Positions 1-12,909 of a stretch of 64,000 bases of DNA are shown piece by piece. Below the pieces are notes generated by a model. That model did not search any database, had not been told where the DNA came from, and saw only the letters and a list, made by a program, of their open reading frames with translations. Origin of the DNA: Mycobacterium sp. 1245805.9 (GTDB taxonomy: Bacteria; Actinomycetota; Actinomycetes; Mycobacteriales; Mycobacteriaceae); assembly GCF_001672915.1 (NCBI RefSeq), contig NZ_LZKR01000057.1, forward strand, positions 1-64,000, in the 5' to 3' direction. Made by a program: the position numbers and the translations under genes. The number at the start of each line of letters is the position of its first letter. The first letter of the stretch is position 1.

Positions 1-100
1 CGACGGCCGCCGACGGCCCGCACAAGCGGCAGCGGGCCTCCGACCTGGCGGCGCGGCTGAAGTCGGTGGGGGCGCCGGGGTACTCGGGAGGCTGGCTCAT
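1..100 (-). CDS. Rv2560-like membrane protein, N-terminal fragment (runs off left edge)
   Basis: Reading the minus strand from an ATG at 100-98 gives an open frame that begins MSQPPEYPG and continues to the window edge. That opening resembles, from memory, the start of Rv2560, a proline/glycine-rich membrane protein that lies beside Rv2559c in M. tuberculosis. Divergent placement next to rarA fits that order. Only about 33 codons are visible and residues after position 10 do not clearly follow the family, so a frameshift or a different protein remains possible. Confidence 0.45.
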   Translation of the reverse strand, partial: MSQPPEYPGAPTDFSRAARSEARCRLCGPSAAV

Positions 101-251
101 GTCCGTCCTAGCTGTTGGATTCAACTTGTGGCCACGCGCACGGAATCTGGCAAACCGGAACTTAGCAAATAAGTCGCCAGGACGCTCGGATTGTTTTCGG
201 GCCCTTTCTCCCCGCCGCGCCCCGTCGGCCGGACGTGGTATGCCTAAAACC

Positions 252-1589
252 GTGTCCGACGGTCTCTTCGACCTTCCCGGCGCACCGCAGACAACCGACC
301 AGGGCTTCGGCGTGTCGGCGGGCGCGCCGCTGGCGGTGCGGATGCGGCCGGCGTCGCTGGACGAGGTGGTCGGCCAGGGCCACCTGCTGGCGCCCGGGTC
401 GCCGCTGCGCCGTCTGGTGGAGGGCTCCGGCGTCGCGTCGGTCATCCTGTACGGCCCACCGGGCAGCGGCAAGACCACGCTGGCCGCGCTGATCTCGGGA
501 TCGACGGGCCGCCGGTTCGAGGCGCTGTCGGCGCTGTCGGCCGGCGTCAAGGACGTCCGGGCGGTGATAGACAAGGCGCGGCACGCGCTGCTTTCCGGCG
601 AGCAGACCGTGCTGTTCATCGACGAGGTGCACCGGTTCTCCAAGACCCAGCAGGACGCGCTGCTGTCCGCGGTGGAGAACCGGGTGGTGCTGCTGGTGGC
701 GGCGACGACGGAGAACCCCTCGTTCTCCGTGGTGGCGCCGCTGCTGTCGCGCTCGCTGATCCTGCAGCTGCGGCCGCTGACGTCCGACGACATCCGCACG
801 CTGGTCCGCCGCGCGATCGACGACCCCCGCGGCCTCGGCGGGCGGGTCGAGGTGGAGCCCGAGGCCGTCGACCTGCTGGTCCAGCTGGCCGCCGGCGACG
901 CCCGCCGCGCGCTGACCGCGCTGGAGGTCGCCGCGGAGGCCAATGCCACAGTCACCGTCGAGACCATCGAGCAGTCCCTGGACAAGGCCGCCGTGCGCTA
1001 CGACCGCGACGGCGACCAGCACTACGACGTCGTCAGCGCCTTCATCAAGTCGGTGCGCGGCTCCGACGTCGACGCCGCGCTGCACTACCTGGCCCGCATG
1101 CTGGTCGCGGGGGAGGACCCGCGGTTCGTCGCGCGCCGGCTGATGATCCTGGCCAGCGAGGACATCGGGATGGCCGACCCGACCGCGCTGCAGACCGCGG
1201 TCGCCGCCGCCCAGACCGTGGCGCTGATCGGCATGCCGGAGGCCCAGCTGACCCTGGCGCACGCCACCATCCACCTGGCCACCGCGCCGAAGTCCAACGC
1301 GGTCACCACCGCGCTGGCGGCGGCGATGGACGACATCCGGGCCGGCAGGGCCGGGCTGGTGCCGCCGCACCTGCGCGACGGGCACTACTCCGGCGCCGCG
1401 GCGCTCGGCAACGCGCAGGGCTACAAGTACTCGCACGACGCCCCGGATGGCGTTGTGCCCCAACAATATCCGCCCGACGAGCTGGTGGGCGTGGACTACT
1501 ATCGGCCCACCGGCCGCGGCGGCGAACGGGAGATGGCCGGCCGATTGGACCGGCTGCGCGCGATCATTCGCAAGAGGGGACGGGCATGA
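252..1589 (+). CDS. rarA: Replication-associated recombination protein RarA (MgsA), AAA+ ATPase
   Basis: A clamp-loader-like AAA+ ATPase thought to act at stalled replication forks in the cytoplasm; orthologue of Rv2559c. From the GTG at 252 the protein is 445 residues and starts [10 protein letters not shown], as the family does. The open frame extends further upstream to 66 but that stretch has no family character. The Walker A motif GPPGSGKTT lies near residues 68-76 and Walker [10 protein letters not shown] near 120. The C-terminal MgsA/RarA domain ends in a YKYSHD...QQYPP-type motif. Its last codons overlap the next gene by ATGA, so the two are probably co-transcribed. Confidence 0.93.
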   Translation: MSDGLFDLPGAPQTTDQGFGVSAGAPLAVRMRPASLDEVVGQGHLLAPGSPLRRLVEGSGVASVILYGPPGSGKTTLAALISGSTGRRFEALSALSAGVKDVRAVIDKARHALLSGEQTVLFIDEVHRFSKTQQDALLSAVENRVVLLVAATTENPSFSVVAPLLSRSLILQLRPLTSDDIRTLVRRAIDDPRGLGGRVEVEPEAVDLLVQLAAGDARRALTALEVAAEANATVTVETIEQSLDKAAVRYDRDGDQHYDVVSAFIKSVRGSDVDAALHYLARMLVAGEDPRFVARRLMILASEDIGMADPTALQTAVAAAQTVALIGMPEAQLTLAHATIHLATAPKSNAVTTALAAAMDDIRAGRAGLVPPHLRDGHYSGAAALGNAQGYKYSHDAPDGVVPQQYPPDELVGVDYYRPTGRGGEREMAGRLDRLRAIIRKRGRA

Positions 1590-1921
1590 AGACCTTCACC
1601 GACGAGGAGATGGGCCGGCTGCTGCCCACCGCCAAGGCCTACAGCGTCGTCATCCTCAAGCGCGGCCCCAGGTTCGGCGACGAGTCGTCGCCGGGGATCA
1701 TCTGGGAGCACGGCCGGCGCAACTTCGCCCTGCGCGACGACGGCGTGCTGGCGGTGGTGCTGCCGGTCACTGACGAGTCCGACGTCTGCGGCATCGGGGT
1801 GTTCGCCGCTAGCGTCGACGAGACCCGCGCCATCATGGACGACGATCCCGGGGTCGCGGCGGGCGTGTTCACCTACCAGGTGCACGAGTGCCGCGGATTC
1901 CCCGGGGACGCGCTGCCATAG
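1586..1921 (+). CDS. YciI-like small hypothetical protein
   Basis: A 111-residue soluble protein beginning [20 protein letters not shown]. Its size and alternating hydrophobic strands with an [12 protein letters not shown] segment fit the YCII-related dimeric alpha/beta-barrel fold, but the key catalytic residues cannot be assigned by eye. The ATG sits inside the rarA stop (ATGA), so translation is probably coupled to rarA. Function unknown. It faces a convergent pair of starvation-type paralogues across a short hairpin-rich spacer. Confidence 0.75.
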   Translation: MKTFTDEEMGRLLPTAKAYSVVILKRGPRFGDESSPGIIWEHGRRNFALRDDGVLAVVLPVTDESDVCGIGVFAASVDETRAIMDDDPGVAAGVFTYQVHECRGFPGDALP

Positions 1922-1931
1922 GAGCTCGATC

Positions 1932-1982
1932 GTGCGGCTGGCCGCACACTCGCGGCCGACAGTGCGGCTGGCCGCACACTCG
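1932..1982. repeat. Tandem pair of 21-bp units, each with a 7-bp hairpin, between convergent genes
   Basis: The unit starting GTGCGGCTGGCCGCAC occurs at 1932-1952 and again, identically, at 1962-1982, exactly 30 bp apart. Each can fold as GTGCGGC / GCCGCAC with a two-base loop. The pair lies between stops of convergent genes (1921 and 2002), so a bidirectional terminator is the simplest reading. There is no U-tract. It could also be a copy of a dispersed repeat. Confidence 0.6.
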
Positions 1983-2001
1983 GCGAACGAGGCGAGCCGG
2001 G

Positions 2002-2625
2002 CTAGACCAGCTCGGGCACCCGCAAATGCGCGATGGCCAGCTCGAACTCGGCCACGTCGAGCACCTCGGCGCCCAGGTCGCGGGCGCGCCTGCTGCGCAG
2101 CTCACTCGCCCGGTCCCGGTTTCGGGCCATCGCTTCGAGGCTGTCGAAGCTCGAGCACGCCACGGCCCGCCGGCACGCCGGGTGGTCGACCATCAGGCTG
2201 GCACTGCAGAAGCCGTCGAGCGTCTCCAACTCCGGGAGCACATACATCCGGTAGAAGTTGAGGGATCGCTCGAGATGGTCCGGCACCACCTTGAGCCAGG
2301 TGGCCCGCACGCACGCTCCCTGATGCGCCCGATGATCGCGGCGCATCAGCGATATGTCCCACTCTTCGACCCTCGCCTGGCCGGAGAACATCATGGCCGC
2401 GCGGTCACGGATGGGCGCCACCCGCTCGGCGGTGGCCCGCATCTTCTCCAGGCTGTTCCAAGAGCTGGTGGCGATGCAGGTGCCGTCCTGCCGGTCAACC
2501 AACAGCGACATTCCGACATACCCGTCCATCTCCTGCAGGGCGGGCATCACGACATCGCGAACGTGCGCAATTCCGATGTCGACGGACAGGGGTTGCGCCT
2601 GAATTGTGGTGGAGCGTGCGTACAT
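2002..2625 (-). CDS. Rv2557/Rv2558-type two-domain protein (paralogue A)
   Basis: 207 residues starting [11 protein letters not shown]. The chain contains two similar halves, each with a G-[FY]-x-x-x-S-L-x-V-D core ([10 protein letters not shown], then [10 protein letters not shown]). This suggests two tandem ferredoxin-like domains of the antibiotic-biosynthesis-monooxygenase superfamily. It is homologous to the M. tuberculosis pair Rv2557/Rv2558, which is reported as starvation-associated; no enzyme activity is established. A GAGGAGG ribosome site precedes the ATG. The upstream paralogue ends 28 bp earlier on the same strand, so the two form an operon. Confidence 0.82.
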   Translation of the reverse strand: MYARSTTIQAQPLSVDIGIAHVRDVVMPALQEMDGYVGMSLLVDRQDGTCIATSSWNSLEKMRATAERVAPIRDRAAMMFSGQARVEEWDISLMRRDHRAHQGACVRATWLKVVPDHLERSLNFYRMYVLPELETLDGFCSASLMVDHPACRRAVACSSFDSLEAMARNRDRASELRSRRARDLGAEVLDVAEFELAIAHLRVPELV

Positions 2626-2653
2626 TGGTGGAGCCTCCTCGTCGGGGTAGGGA

Positions 2654-3274
2654 TCAGACCAGTTCGGGCACCCGTAGGTGTGCCAGCGCCAGCTCGAACT
2701 CGCGCTCGTCGACTTCTTCGACGCCCGCCTCGCGAATCGACGCGGTCTTGAGCGCGGTCGCCTGCTCCCGGTTGCGCTCCATCGCGTCCATGCTGTCGAA
2801 CGTCACCGAGGACACGCCGCGCCCGGATGCGCGGTCGACCAGCAGGCTGGCGCTGCAGAACCCGTCGAGCTCCTCGAGCTGGTGCAGGACGGACGACTTG
2901 AAGTACTCGATGCCCTGGTCCATTTGGCCCTCCGGCACCTGGACCCAGGTCGCGCGCCCGCCGGCGCCGGCGGGCGCGCGGTGATCACGGTGCAGCGCCG
3001 CGATCTCCCATTCCCCGACCTCCGCCGTCCCGCCGAACGTTTCCGCGGCCCGGTCCCGGATGGGCGCCACCTGCTCCCCGCTGGAGCGCATGGCGTCCTC
3101 GCTCTCCCAGGCGCTGGTGGCGATGCACCGGCCGGACTGCCGGTCGACCAGAAGGGACACGCCGATGCACCCCGGCATGGCCTGCAGCCCCGGCATAACC
3201 TCATCGCGAACGTGCGCAATGCCCGCGTCAATGGAATCGGGTTGCGCCTGAATAGTGGTAGAGCGCGCGTACAC
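2654..3274 (-). CDS. Rv2557/Rv2558-type two-domain protein (paralogue B)
   Basis: 206 residues if started at the GTG at 3274, giving the same [12 protein letters not shown] opening and almost the same length as its neighbour paralogue A. A GAGGGGGTGG ribosome site lies just upstream. A longer frame to 3361 exists, but its extra residues have no counterpart in the paralogue. Two repeats of the G-[CF]-x-x-x-S-L-L-V-D core are visible ([10 protein letters not shown] and [10 protein letters not shown]). It is the first gene of the pair and is transcribed divergently from the YjbQ gene. A 16-bp perfect palindrome sits in the shared promoter region. Confidence 0.83.
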   Translation of the reverse strand: MYARSTTIQAQPDSIDAGIAHVRDEVMPGLQAMPGCIGVSLLVDRQSGRCIATSAWESEDAMRSSGEQVAPIRDRAAETFGGTAEVGEWEIAALHRDHRAPAGAGGRATWVQVPEGQMDQGIEYFKSSVLHQLEELDGFCSASLLVDRASGRGVSSVTFDSMDAMERNREQATALKTASIREAGVEEVDEREFELALAHLRVPELV

Positions 3275-3305
3275 GATCCACCCCCTCTTTGTTCGGGGCA
3301 GCGCC

Positions 3306-3321
3306 CCGGTGGCGCCACCGG
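3306..3321. promoter_or_regulatory. Perfect 16-bp palindrome, candidate operator
   Basis: CCGGTGGCGCCACCGG is fully self-complementary and lies 32-47 bp upstream of the start of the starvation-type paralogue pair, within the divergent promoter region shared with the YjbQ gene. Position and symmetry suggest a dimeric repressor site. GC-rich chance symmetry is the alternative. Confidence 0.4.
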
Positions 3322-3420
3322 TCCAACCAGATACGTTCCTCCTGGCGCGCGGCGGTGGCAATGCCCCCCGGGGGTGTGGCTGCCGTCACAAACGATTGGC
3401 CGGTCACGCGGGCCGCGCCG

Positions 3421-3433
3421 TAGGCTTGAGCGG
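3421..3433 (+). promoter_or_regulatory. -10 element of a leaderless promoter for the YjbQ gene
   Basis: TAGGCT at 3421-3426 is followed by seven bases and then the GTG start at 3434, the spacing expected when transcription begins on the start codon. No Shine-Dalgarno sequence is visible, which supports a leaderless mRNA. Confidence 0.5.
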
Positions 3434-3835
3434 GTGCATACCGATGTGCTGCAGGTAGACACCGCCCAGCGTCGAATCGTCGATCTGACCGATGCGGTGC
3501 GCCGGTTCTGCTTCAGCTACGGCGACGGCCTGTGCAACGTGTTCGTCCCGCACGCGACGGCCGGGGTCGCGATCATCGAGACCGGCGCCGGTTCCGACGA
3601 CGACCTGGTCGACACGCTGGAACGGCTGTTGCCGCGCGACGAGCGGTACCGGCACGCGCACGGATCGCCCGGCCACGGCGCCGACCACGTGCTGCCGGCG
3701 ATCGTCGCGCCGTCGGTCACGGTGCCCGTCGCCAGCGGCGACCCGCAGCTGGGCACCTGGCAAAGCATCGTGCTGGTCGACCTCAACCGGGACAATCCAC
3801 GGCGGTCGGTGCGGCTGAGCTTCCTCGAGGGCTAG
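3434..3835 (+). CDS. YjbQ/UPF0047 family protein (Rv2556c-type)
   Basis: 133 residues from GTG 3434, starting [10 protein letters not shown]. The protein carries the family signature [12 protein letters not shown], a later [10 protein letters not shown] segment with clustered histidines, and a [15 protein letters not shown] ending. YjbQ proteins are small trimeric enzymes associated with weak thiamin-phosphate synthase activity; the physiological role is uncertain. It is orthologous to Rv2556c, which also precedes alaS. Longer upstream reading frames run antisense through the neighbouring gene and are ignored. Confidence 0.85.
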   Translation: MHTDVLQVDTAQRRIVDLTDAVRRFCFSYGDGLCNVFVPHATAGVAIIETGAGSDDDLVDTLERLLPRDERYRHAHGSPGHGADHVLPAIVAPSVTVPVASGDPQLGTWQSIVLVDLNRDNPRRSVRLSFLEG

Positions 3836-3839
3836 CTGG

Positions 3840-3896
3840 CTAGGCTGGGAATCCCGATCGAAGCAAAGCAAAGCAACAGGAAGAAGCGGACTAAAA
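3840..3896 (+). promoter_or_regulatory. Probable alaS promoter and short leader
   Basis: TAGGCT at 3840-3845 resembles a SigA -10 element. The leader contains short AAAGC direct repeats and a purine-rich AGGAAGAAG ribosome site before the GTG start at 3897. No T-box or hairpin regulator was recognised. Confidence 0.4.
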
Positions 3897-6590
3897 GTGC
3901 AGACACACGAGATCAGGAAGCGATTCCTCGATCACTTCGTGAAGGCGGGCCACACCGAGGTGCCGAGCGCATCGGTGATCCTCGACGACCCCAACCTGCT
4001 GTTCGTCAATGCCGGCATGGTCCAGTTCGTGCCGTTCTTCCTGGGCGCGCGCACGCCGCCGTACGCGACGGCCACCAGCATCCAAAAGTGCATCCGCACC
4101 CCCGATATCGACGAGGTGGGCATCACCACCCGGCACAACACCTTCTTCCAGATGGCCGGCAACTTCTCGTTCGGCGACTACTTCAAGCGCCGGGCGATCG
4201 AGCTGGCCTGGGCGCTGCTGACCAACCCGATCGACGACGGCGGATACGGCCTGGATCCCGAAAGGCTCTGGGCCACAGTATTTTTTGACGACGACGAGGC
4301 GTTCTCGCTGTGGCAGGAGATCGCCGGGCTGCCGGCCGAGCGGATCCAGCGCCGCGGCATGGAGGACAACTACTGGTCGATGGGCATCCCCGGGCCGTGC
4401 GGGCCGTCGTCGGAGATCTATTACGACCGCGGCCCCGAATTCGGGGTCGAGGGCGGCCCGATCGCCAACGAGGACCGCTACGTCGAGCTGTGGAACCTGG
4501 TGTTCATGCAGAGCGAGCGCGGCGAGGGCACGTCCAAGACCGACTTCGAGATCCTCGGGCCGCTGCCCCGCAAGAACATCGACACCGGCATGGGCGTCGA
4601 GCGGGTCGCGTTCGTGCTGCAGGGCGTGCACAACGTGTACGAGACCGACCTGCTGCGGCCGGTCATCGATCTGGTCGCCACCCGTGCGCCCCGTGGCTAC
4701 GACACCGGTAACCACGAGGACGACGTGCGCTACCGCGTCATCGCCGACCACAGCCGCACCGCAGCGATCCTGATCGGCGACGGTGTGAGCCCCGGCAACG
4801 ACGGGCGCGGCTACGTGCTGCGCCGGCTGCTGCGCCGGGTGATCCGCTCGGCCAAGCTGCTCGGCATCGAGGAGCCGATCGTCGGGGACCTGATGGCCAC
4901 CGTGCGCGACTCGATGGGCCCGTCGTACCCCGAACTGGTCACCGATTTCGACCGGATCCGACGCATCGCGGTCGCCGAGGAGACCGCCTTCAACCGCACG
5001 CTGGCGTCGGGTTCGAAGCTGTTCGAGGACGTCGCCGGCGCGACCAAGGCGACGGGCGCGACGGTGGTGTCCGGATCGGACGCCTTCACCCTGCACGACA
5101 CCTACGGCTTCCCGATCGAGCTCACGCTGGAGATGGCCGCCGAGGCCGGCCTGCAGGTCGACGAGATCGGCTTCCGCGAGCTGATGGCCGAGCAGCGCCG
5201 CCGCGCCAAGGCCGACGCCGCCGCGCGTAAGCACGCGCACGCCGACCTGAGCGCCTACCGCGAGCTCGTCGACGCCGGGCCCACCGAGTTCACCGGGTTC
5301 GACGAGTTGACCTCCGAGGCAAGGATTTTGGGCATCTTCGTGGACGGCAAGCGGGTGCCCGTCGTCGCGCACGGCGGCGTCGACGCCGACCGCGTCGAGC
5401 TGGTGCTGGACCGCACCCCGCTCTACGCCGAGTCGGGCGGCCAGATCGCCGATGAGGGCAGCATCAGCGGAACCGGCGCGGGCGGGCGCGCCCGCGCGGC
5501 CGTCACCGACGTGCAGAAGATCGCCAAGACCTTGTTCGTGCACCGGGTCAACGTGGAGTCCGGGGAGTTCGTGGAGGGCGACACCGTCGTCGCCGCGGTG
5601 GATCCGGGCTGGCGCCGCGGCGCCACGCAGGGCCACTCGGGCACCCACATGGTGCACGCCGCGCTGCGACAGGTGTTAGGGCCCAACGCCGTTCAGGCCG
5701 GGTCGCTGAACCGGCCGGGCTACCTGCGTTTCGACTTCAACTGGCAGGGCGCGCTGACCGAGGACCAGCGCACCCAGATCGAGGAGGTCACCAACGAGGC
5801 GGTGCAGGCCGACTTCGAGGTGCACACCTTCACCGAGCAGCTGGAGAAGGCCAAGGCGATGGGGGCGATGGCGCTGTTCGGCGAGGCCTACCCCGACGAG
5901 GTGCGCGTGGTGGAGATCGGCGGGCCGTTCTCCCTGGAGCTGTGCGGCGGGACGCACGTGCACAACTCGGCGCAGATCGGGCCGGTGACCATCCTGGGCG
6001 AGTCGTCGATCGGCTCCGGGATCCGCCGGGTGGAGGCCTACGTCGGGCTGGAGTCGTTCCGCCACCTGGCCAAGGAGCGCGCGCTGATGGCCGGGCTGGC
6101 GTCGTCGCTGAAGGTGCCGTCCGAGGAGGTGCCGGCCCGGGTCGCCAACCTGGTGGAGCGGCTCAAGGCCGCCGAGAAGGAACTCGAACGCGCCCGGCTG
6201 GCGGGCGCGCGGGCCGCCGCGACCAACGCCGCGGCCGGCGCCGAGCGGATCGGTAACGTGCGTGTGGTGGCGCAGCGGATGTCGAGCGGGATGACGGCGG
6301 GCGACCTGCGCTCCCTGGTCGGCGACATCCGGGGCAAGCTGGGCAGCGACCCGGCGGTGGTGGCGCTCATCTCCGAGGGGGAGGGCAACAGCGTGCCCTA
6401 CGCCGTCGCCGCCAACGCCGCCGCCCAGGAGCTTGGTCTGAGCGCCAACGAGCTGATCAAGCAGCTCGCCGGGGCGGTCGACGGCCGCGGCGGCGGCAAG
6501 GCCGACCTGGCGCAGGGCTCGGGGAAGGACCCGACCGGGATCGACGCGGCCCTCGACGCGGTACGTTCCGAGATCGCGCGGGTCGGTTGA
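3897..6590 (+). CDS. alaS: Alanine--tRNA ligase
   Basis: Charges tRNA-Ala with alanine in the cytosol. 897 residues, matching the full-length family (catalytic, tRNA-recognition, editing and C-Ala domains). N-terminal class II catalytic motifs are present ([32 protein letters not shown]). The editing-domain zinc/water ligands appear as [12 protein letters not shown] and [13 protein letters not shown]. The C-terminal coiled segment and C-Ala domain end in [12 protein letters not shown]. The GTG start reads [11 protein letters not shown], as in Rv2555c. It opens a run of tightly packed genes: the next start codon follows the stop directly. Confidence 0.97.
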   Translation: MQTHEIRKRFLDHFVKAGHTEVPSASVILDDPNLLFVNAGMVQFVPFFLGARTPPYATATSIQKCIRTPDIDEVGITTRHNTFFQMAGNFSFGDYFKRRAIELAWALLTNPIDDGGYGLDPERLWATVFFDDDEAFSLWQEIAGLPAERIQRRGMEDNYWSMGIPGPCGPSSEIYYDRGPEFGVEGGPIANEDRYVELWNLVFMQSERGEGTSKTDFEILGPLPRKNIDTGMGVERVAFVLQGVHNVYETDLLRPVIDLVATRAPRGYDTGNHEDDVRYRVIADHSRTAAILIGDGVSPGNDGRGYVLRRLLRRVIRSAKLLGIEEPIVGDLMATVRDSMGPSYPELVTDFDRIRRIAVAEETAFNRTLASGSKLFEDVAGATKATGATVVSGSDAFTLHDTYGFPIELTLEMAAEAGLQVDEIGFRELMAEQRRRAKADAAARKHAHADLSAYRELVDAGPTEFTGFDELTSEARILGIFVDGKRVPVVAHGGVDADRVELVLDRTPLYAESGGQIADEGSISGTGAGGRARAAVTDVQKIAKTLFVHRVNVESGEFVEGDTVVAAVDPGWRRGATQGHSGTHMVHAALRQVLGPNAVQAGSLNRPGYLRFDFNWQGALTEDQRTQIEEVTNEAVQADFEVHTFTEQLEKAKAMGAMALFGEAYPDEVRVVEIGGPFSLELCGGTHVHNSAQIGPVTILGESSIGSGIRRVEAYVGLESFRHLAKERALMAGLASSLKVPSEEVPARVANLVERLKAAEKELERARLAGARAAATNAAAGAERIGNVRVVAQRMSSGMTAGDLRSLVGDIRGKLGSDPAVVALISEGEGNSVPYAVAANAAAQELGLSANELIKQLAGAVDGRGGGKADLAQGSGKDPTGIDAALDAVRSEIARVG

Positions 6591-7094
6591 GTGGTCTTGA
6601 CACAGCACCGCCTCCCCGACCGGCCCGGCGACCCTGATCAGGACCCCGGGCGCGGGCGACGGCTGGGCATCGATGTGGGGAGCGTGCGCATCGGCGTGGC
6701 CGCCAGCGACCCCGACGGCATCCTGGCCACCCCGGTGGAGACGGTGCGCCGCGACCGTTCCGGTCGGCACGTGCGCCGGCTGGCCGAGCTGGCCGCCGAG
6801 CTGGAGGCGGTCGAGGTGATCGTCGGGCTGCCGCGCACCCTGGCCGACCGCACCGGGCCGTCGGCGGTGGACGCGATCGAACTGGCCGAGACGCTGGCCC
6901 GGCGGATCGCCCCGACGCCGGTGCGGCTGGCCGACGAGCGGCTGACCACCGTGAGCGCCCAGCGGTCGCTGCGCTCCGCGGGGGTGCGGGCCCGAGAGCA
7001 GCGCGCGGTGATTGACCAGGCCGCGGCGGTGGCGATCCTGCAGAGCTGGCTCGACCAGCGCCGGGCGGCGGCCGGGGGTCGCAGCGATGGTTGA
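6591..7094 (+). CDS. ruvX: Holliday-junction resolvase-like protein RuvX (YqgF)
   Basis: 167 residues with an RNase H-like fold of the YqgF/RuvX family, implicated in pre-16S rRNA 5'-end processing and/or junction resolution. The nucleotide/metal site motif [17 protein letters not shown] is near residue 25, followed by [14 protein letters not shown] and the C-terminal [10 protein letters not shown] and [10 protein letters not shown] motifs. GTG start is immediately after the alaS stop. Corresponds to Rv2554c. Stop overlaps the mltG start region, so it is part of one operon. Confidence 0.93.
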   Translation: MVLTQHRLPDRPGDPDQDPGRGRRLGIDVGSVRIGVAASDPDGILATPVETVRRDRSGRHVRRLAELAAELEAVEVIVGLPRTLADRTGPSAVDAIELAETLARRIAPTPVRLADERLTTVSAQRSLRSAGVRAREQRAVIDQAAAVAILQSWLDQRRAAAGGRSDG

Positions 7095-8334
7095 CAGCGC
7101 CCGCGGCCAGCGCGCCGAGCCCGAGACGGTAGGCGCGCCGCGCCGCCGGATGAGCCGGGTTGCCCGCAACCGGGCCGCACAGCGCAAGCGGCGCAAGCGC
7201 GTCGCCGGCCGGATCGTCCTCGCGACGCTGGTCGTGGTCACGGTCGTCGTCGTCTTCGTCGGCACCCGGCTGTGGAACACGGTGGTCGGCTCCGGCGACG
7301 ACTACAGCGGAAATGGCAAGCGCGACATCGTGATTCACGTGCAGGACGGCGACTCGACCACCATGGTCGGCGAGACCCTGCACAGCCAGGGAGTGGTCGC
7401 GACGGTGCGCGCGTTCGTCAACGCCGCGCACGGCAACGCCGCGATCAACTCGATCCAGCCCGGCTATTACCGGATGCGCACGGAGATCCCGGCGGCCAAC
7501 GCCGTCGCGCGGCTGGCCGACCCGAACAACCGGGTGGGGCGGCTGGTCATCCCGGAAGGCCGTCAGCTCGACGACACCACCGACATGAAGACCAACGTGG
7601 TGAATCCCGGGATCTTCTCGCTGATCTCGCGCGCTACCTGTGTGAACCTCGACGGCACCAAGCGCTGCGTCTCGGTCGACGACCTGCGCGCGGCGGCCTC
7701 CGACAGCGCGCCGACGACGCTGGCGGTCCCGCCGTGGGCCGTCGAGCCGGTCACCGAGCTGGGCAAGGACCATCGCCGCATCGAGGGACTGATCGCGCCG
7801 GGAACCTTCAACATCGACCCCGCGTCGTCGGCCGAAAGCATCCTGACCAGCCTGGTCAGCGCGGGCGCCGTGGAGTACATGAAGTCCGGCCTGCTGGATT
7901 CCGCGCAGGCGAGGGGGGTGTCGCCCTACGACATCCTGGTGGTCGCCTCGCTGGTGCAGCAGGAATCCAATTCGCAGGACTTCGCGAAGGTGGCGCAGGT
8001 GATCTACAACCGCCTGCACGCGCACCACACGCTGGAATTCGACTCGACCGTGAACTATCCGCTGGACCGCCGCGAGGTCGCCACCTCCGACGCCGACCGT
8101 GCCCAGCGGACCCCGTGGAACACCTACGTGTCGCAGGGGCTGCCCGCCACGGCAATCTGTTCGCCCGGCGTCGACGCGCTGCACGCGGCCGAGCATCCCG
8201 AGCCGGGGGACTGGCTGTACTTCGTCACCATCGACGCCCAGGGCACGACGCTGTTCACCAAGGACTATCAACAGCATTTGGCCAATATCGAGCTGGCTAA
8301 GCACAACGGTGTCCTCGACAGCACGCCCCGCTAG
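7087..8334 (+). CDS. mltG: Endolytic murein transglycosylase MltG (YceG family)
   Basis: Cuts nascent peptidoglycan strands in the cell envelope. 415 residues from ATG 7087, which overlaps ruvX by 8 bp. A basic cytoplasmic tail (RKRRKR) precedes one membrane helix around residues 40-60, then the YceG domain. The catalytic glutamate lies in [13 protein letters not shown], followed by [20 protein letters not shown]. Length agrees with Rv2553c (about 417). Longer upstream starts would overlap ruvX extensively and are not used. Confidence 0.93.
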   Translation: MVDSARGQRAEPETVGAPRRRMSRVARNRAAQRKRRKRVAGRIVLATLVVVTVVVVFVGTRLWNTVVGSGDDYSGNGKRDIVIHVQDGDSTTMVGETLHSQGVVATVRAFVNAAHGNAAINSIQPGYYRMRTEIPAANAVARLADPNNRVGRLVIPEGRQLDDTTDMKTNVVNPGIFSLISRATCVNLDGTKRCVSVDDLRAAASDSAPTTLAVPPWAVEPVTELGKDHRRIEGLIAPGTFNIDPASSAESILTSLVSAGAVEYMKSGLLDSAQARGVSPYDILVVASLVQQESNSQDFAKVAQVIYNRLHAHHTLEFDSTVNYPLDRREVATSDADRAQRTPWNTYVSQGLPATAICSPGVDALHAAEHPEPGDWLYFVTIDAQGTTLFTKDYQQHLANIELAKHNGVLDSTPR

Positions 8335-9118
8335 AAAGGCGGGGGTGCTCGGGCGCCCCATTGCCCATTCGAAGTCCCCCGATTTGCACCTGGCCGCCTA
8401 CCGGGCGCTGGGCCTGCACGACTGGACCTACGAGCGCATCGAGTGCGGCGCCGAGGAGTTGCCCGGCGTCGTCGGCGGCTTGGGGCCGGAGTGGGTCGGG
8501 GTGTCGGTGACCATGCCGGGCAAATTCTCCGCCCTGCGCTTCGCCGACGAGCGCACCGAGCGCGCAGCCCTGGTCGGCTCCGCCAACACCCTGGTGCGCA
8601 CGGCGGCGGGCTGGCGGGCCGACAACACCGACGTCGACGGGGTCTCTGGTGCCGTCGGATCGGCCTCGGGATGGGCGCTGGTCTGTGGATCGGGGGGCAC
8701 CGCGCCGGCGGCCGTCGTGGGCCTGGCCGAGCTCGGCGTCACCGGCATCACGGTCGTCGCGCGGGATCCGGGCAAGGCCGCCCGGCTGGTGGAGCTCGGC
8801 GCCCGTGTCGGCGTCGAGGCGCGGTTCTGCGCGCTGGACGGCGGCGGGCTGGCGGACGAGGTGGCGGGGGCGCAGGTGCTGGTCAGCACCATCCCGGCGG
8901 ACGTGGCCGCGCGGTATGCCGGCACGTTCGCCGCGATCCCAGTGCTGCTGGACGCCGTCTACGACCCGTGGCCGACGCCGCTGGCGGCCGCGGTCGACGC
9001 GGCGGGCGGCCGGGTGATCAGTGGCCTGCAGATGCTGCTGCACCAGGCGTTTTCCCAGGTGGAACAGTTCACCGGGCTGCCCGCGCCGCGAGCGGCGATG
9101 GAGGCGGCGCTGCGCTAA
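8309..9118 (+). CDS. aroE: Shikimate dehydrogenase
   Basis: NADPH-dependent reduction of 3-dehydroshikimate to shikimate. From the GTG at 8309 the protein is 269 residues, the same length as Rv2552c. That start lies 26 bp inside mltG. The shikimate-binding motif LGRPIAHSKSP and the NTLVRTAAGWRADNTDVDG signature are intact. The nucleotide-binding stretch reads VCGSGGTAPAAVVGLAELG. The C terminus GLQMLLHQAFSQVEQFTG is typical. It is separated by about 540 bp from the aroC-aroK-aroB-aroQ operon but belongs to the same pathway. Confidence 0.93.
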   Translation: MSSTARPARKAGVLGRPIAHSKSPDLHLAAYRALGLHDWTYERIECGAEELPGVVGGLGPEWVGVSVTMPGKFSALRFADERTERAALVGSANTLVRTAAGWRADNTDVDGVSGAVGSASGWALVCGSGGTAPAAVVGLAELGVTGITVVARDPGKAARLVELGARVGVEARFCALDGGGLADEVAGAQVLVSTIPADVAARYAGTFAAIPVLLDAVYDPWPTPLAAAVDAAGGRVISGLQMLLHQAFSQVEQFTGLPAPRAAMEAALR

Positions 9119-9128
9119 CCTGCCGCGC

Positions 9129-9545
9129 ATGGCGACCGCGGTGGTGTTGCTGTGGATGGTCGCGTTGAGCGCCTACGACGTCCGGTCACGCCGGCTGCCC
9201 AACGCGCTGACGCTGCCCGGGGCCGCCGTCATCCTGCTGGCCGCCGCGCTGGCCGCCCGCGGGCTGCCCGCGCTGGCCGGCGCGGCGGCGCTGACCGGGA
9301 CGTACCTGGCGGTCCACCTCGTCGCGCCGGCGGCGATGGGGGCCGGCGACGTCAAGCTGGCGATCGGGCTGGGCGGCCTGGCCGGCGGTTTCGGCCCGGA
9401 CGTGTGGTTCCTGGCGGCGCTGGGCGCGCCGCTGCTGACGGCGCTGGCCGGTCTGGTCGGGTTGGCGCGCGGCGCGCGCACCGTGCCGCACGGCCCGCCG
9501 ATGTGCCTGGCCACGGCGGGCGCGGTAGGGCTGGCCCTCGTTTGA
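9129..9545 (+). CDS. Prepilin-peptidase-like membrane protein (Rv2551c-type)
   Basis: 138 residues, almost entirely hydrophobic, with about five membrane helices. The two aspartates expected in type IV prepilin peptidases (A24) are present: SAYDVRSRRLPN near residue 16 and GAGDVKLAIGLGGL near residue 76. The N-terminal methylase domain is absent, as in other short A24A peptidases. M. tuberculosis has vapBC and lipoprotein genes between this gene and aroC, but here aroC follows after 115 bp. The substrate is unknown; a Flp/Tad-type pilin is a guess. Confidence 0.85.
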   Translation: MATAVVLLWMVALSAYDVRSRRLPNALTLPGAAVILLAAALAARGLPALAGAAALTGTYLAVHLVAPAAMGAGDVKLAIGLGGLAGGFGPDVWFLAALGAPLLTALAGLVGLARGARTVPHGPPMCLATAGAVGLALV

Positions 9546-9648
9546 CCTCAGTTCGAACTCGACGCCAGCGCGGAAAAGTGCGAGTAGGTCGCGCTAGCGT
9601 CGATTTCGGCGTGACATCTCGGATTTAAGTTCGCGACGGAGCACATGG

Positions 9649-9660
9649 GAGAATGGCCGG
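9649..9660 (+). promoter_or_regulatory. -10 element of a leaderless-type promoter for aroC
   Basis: GAGAAT at 9649-9654 is six bases before the GTG at 9661 and there is no ribosome site, consistent with transcription starting at the start codon of the aro operon. The remaining intergenic 9546-9648 shows nothing else that I recognise. Confidence 0.4.
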
Positions 9661-12903
<3,243 letters not shown>

Positions 12904-12909
12904 TCGCGA

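Noticed and set aside
162..1466. 434-codon minus-strand frame across rarA
   Set aside because: Arg/Gly/His-rich translation without motifs, antisense to an intact conserved gene; typical shadow frame in GC-rich DNA.
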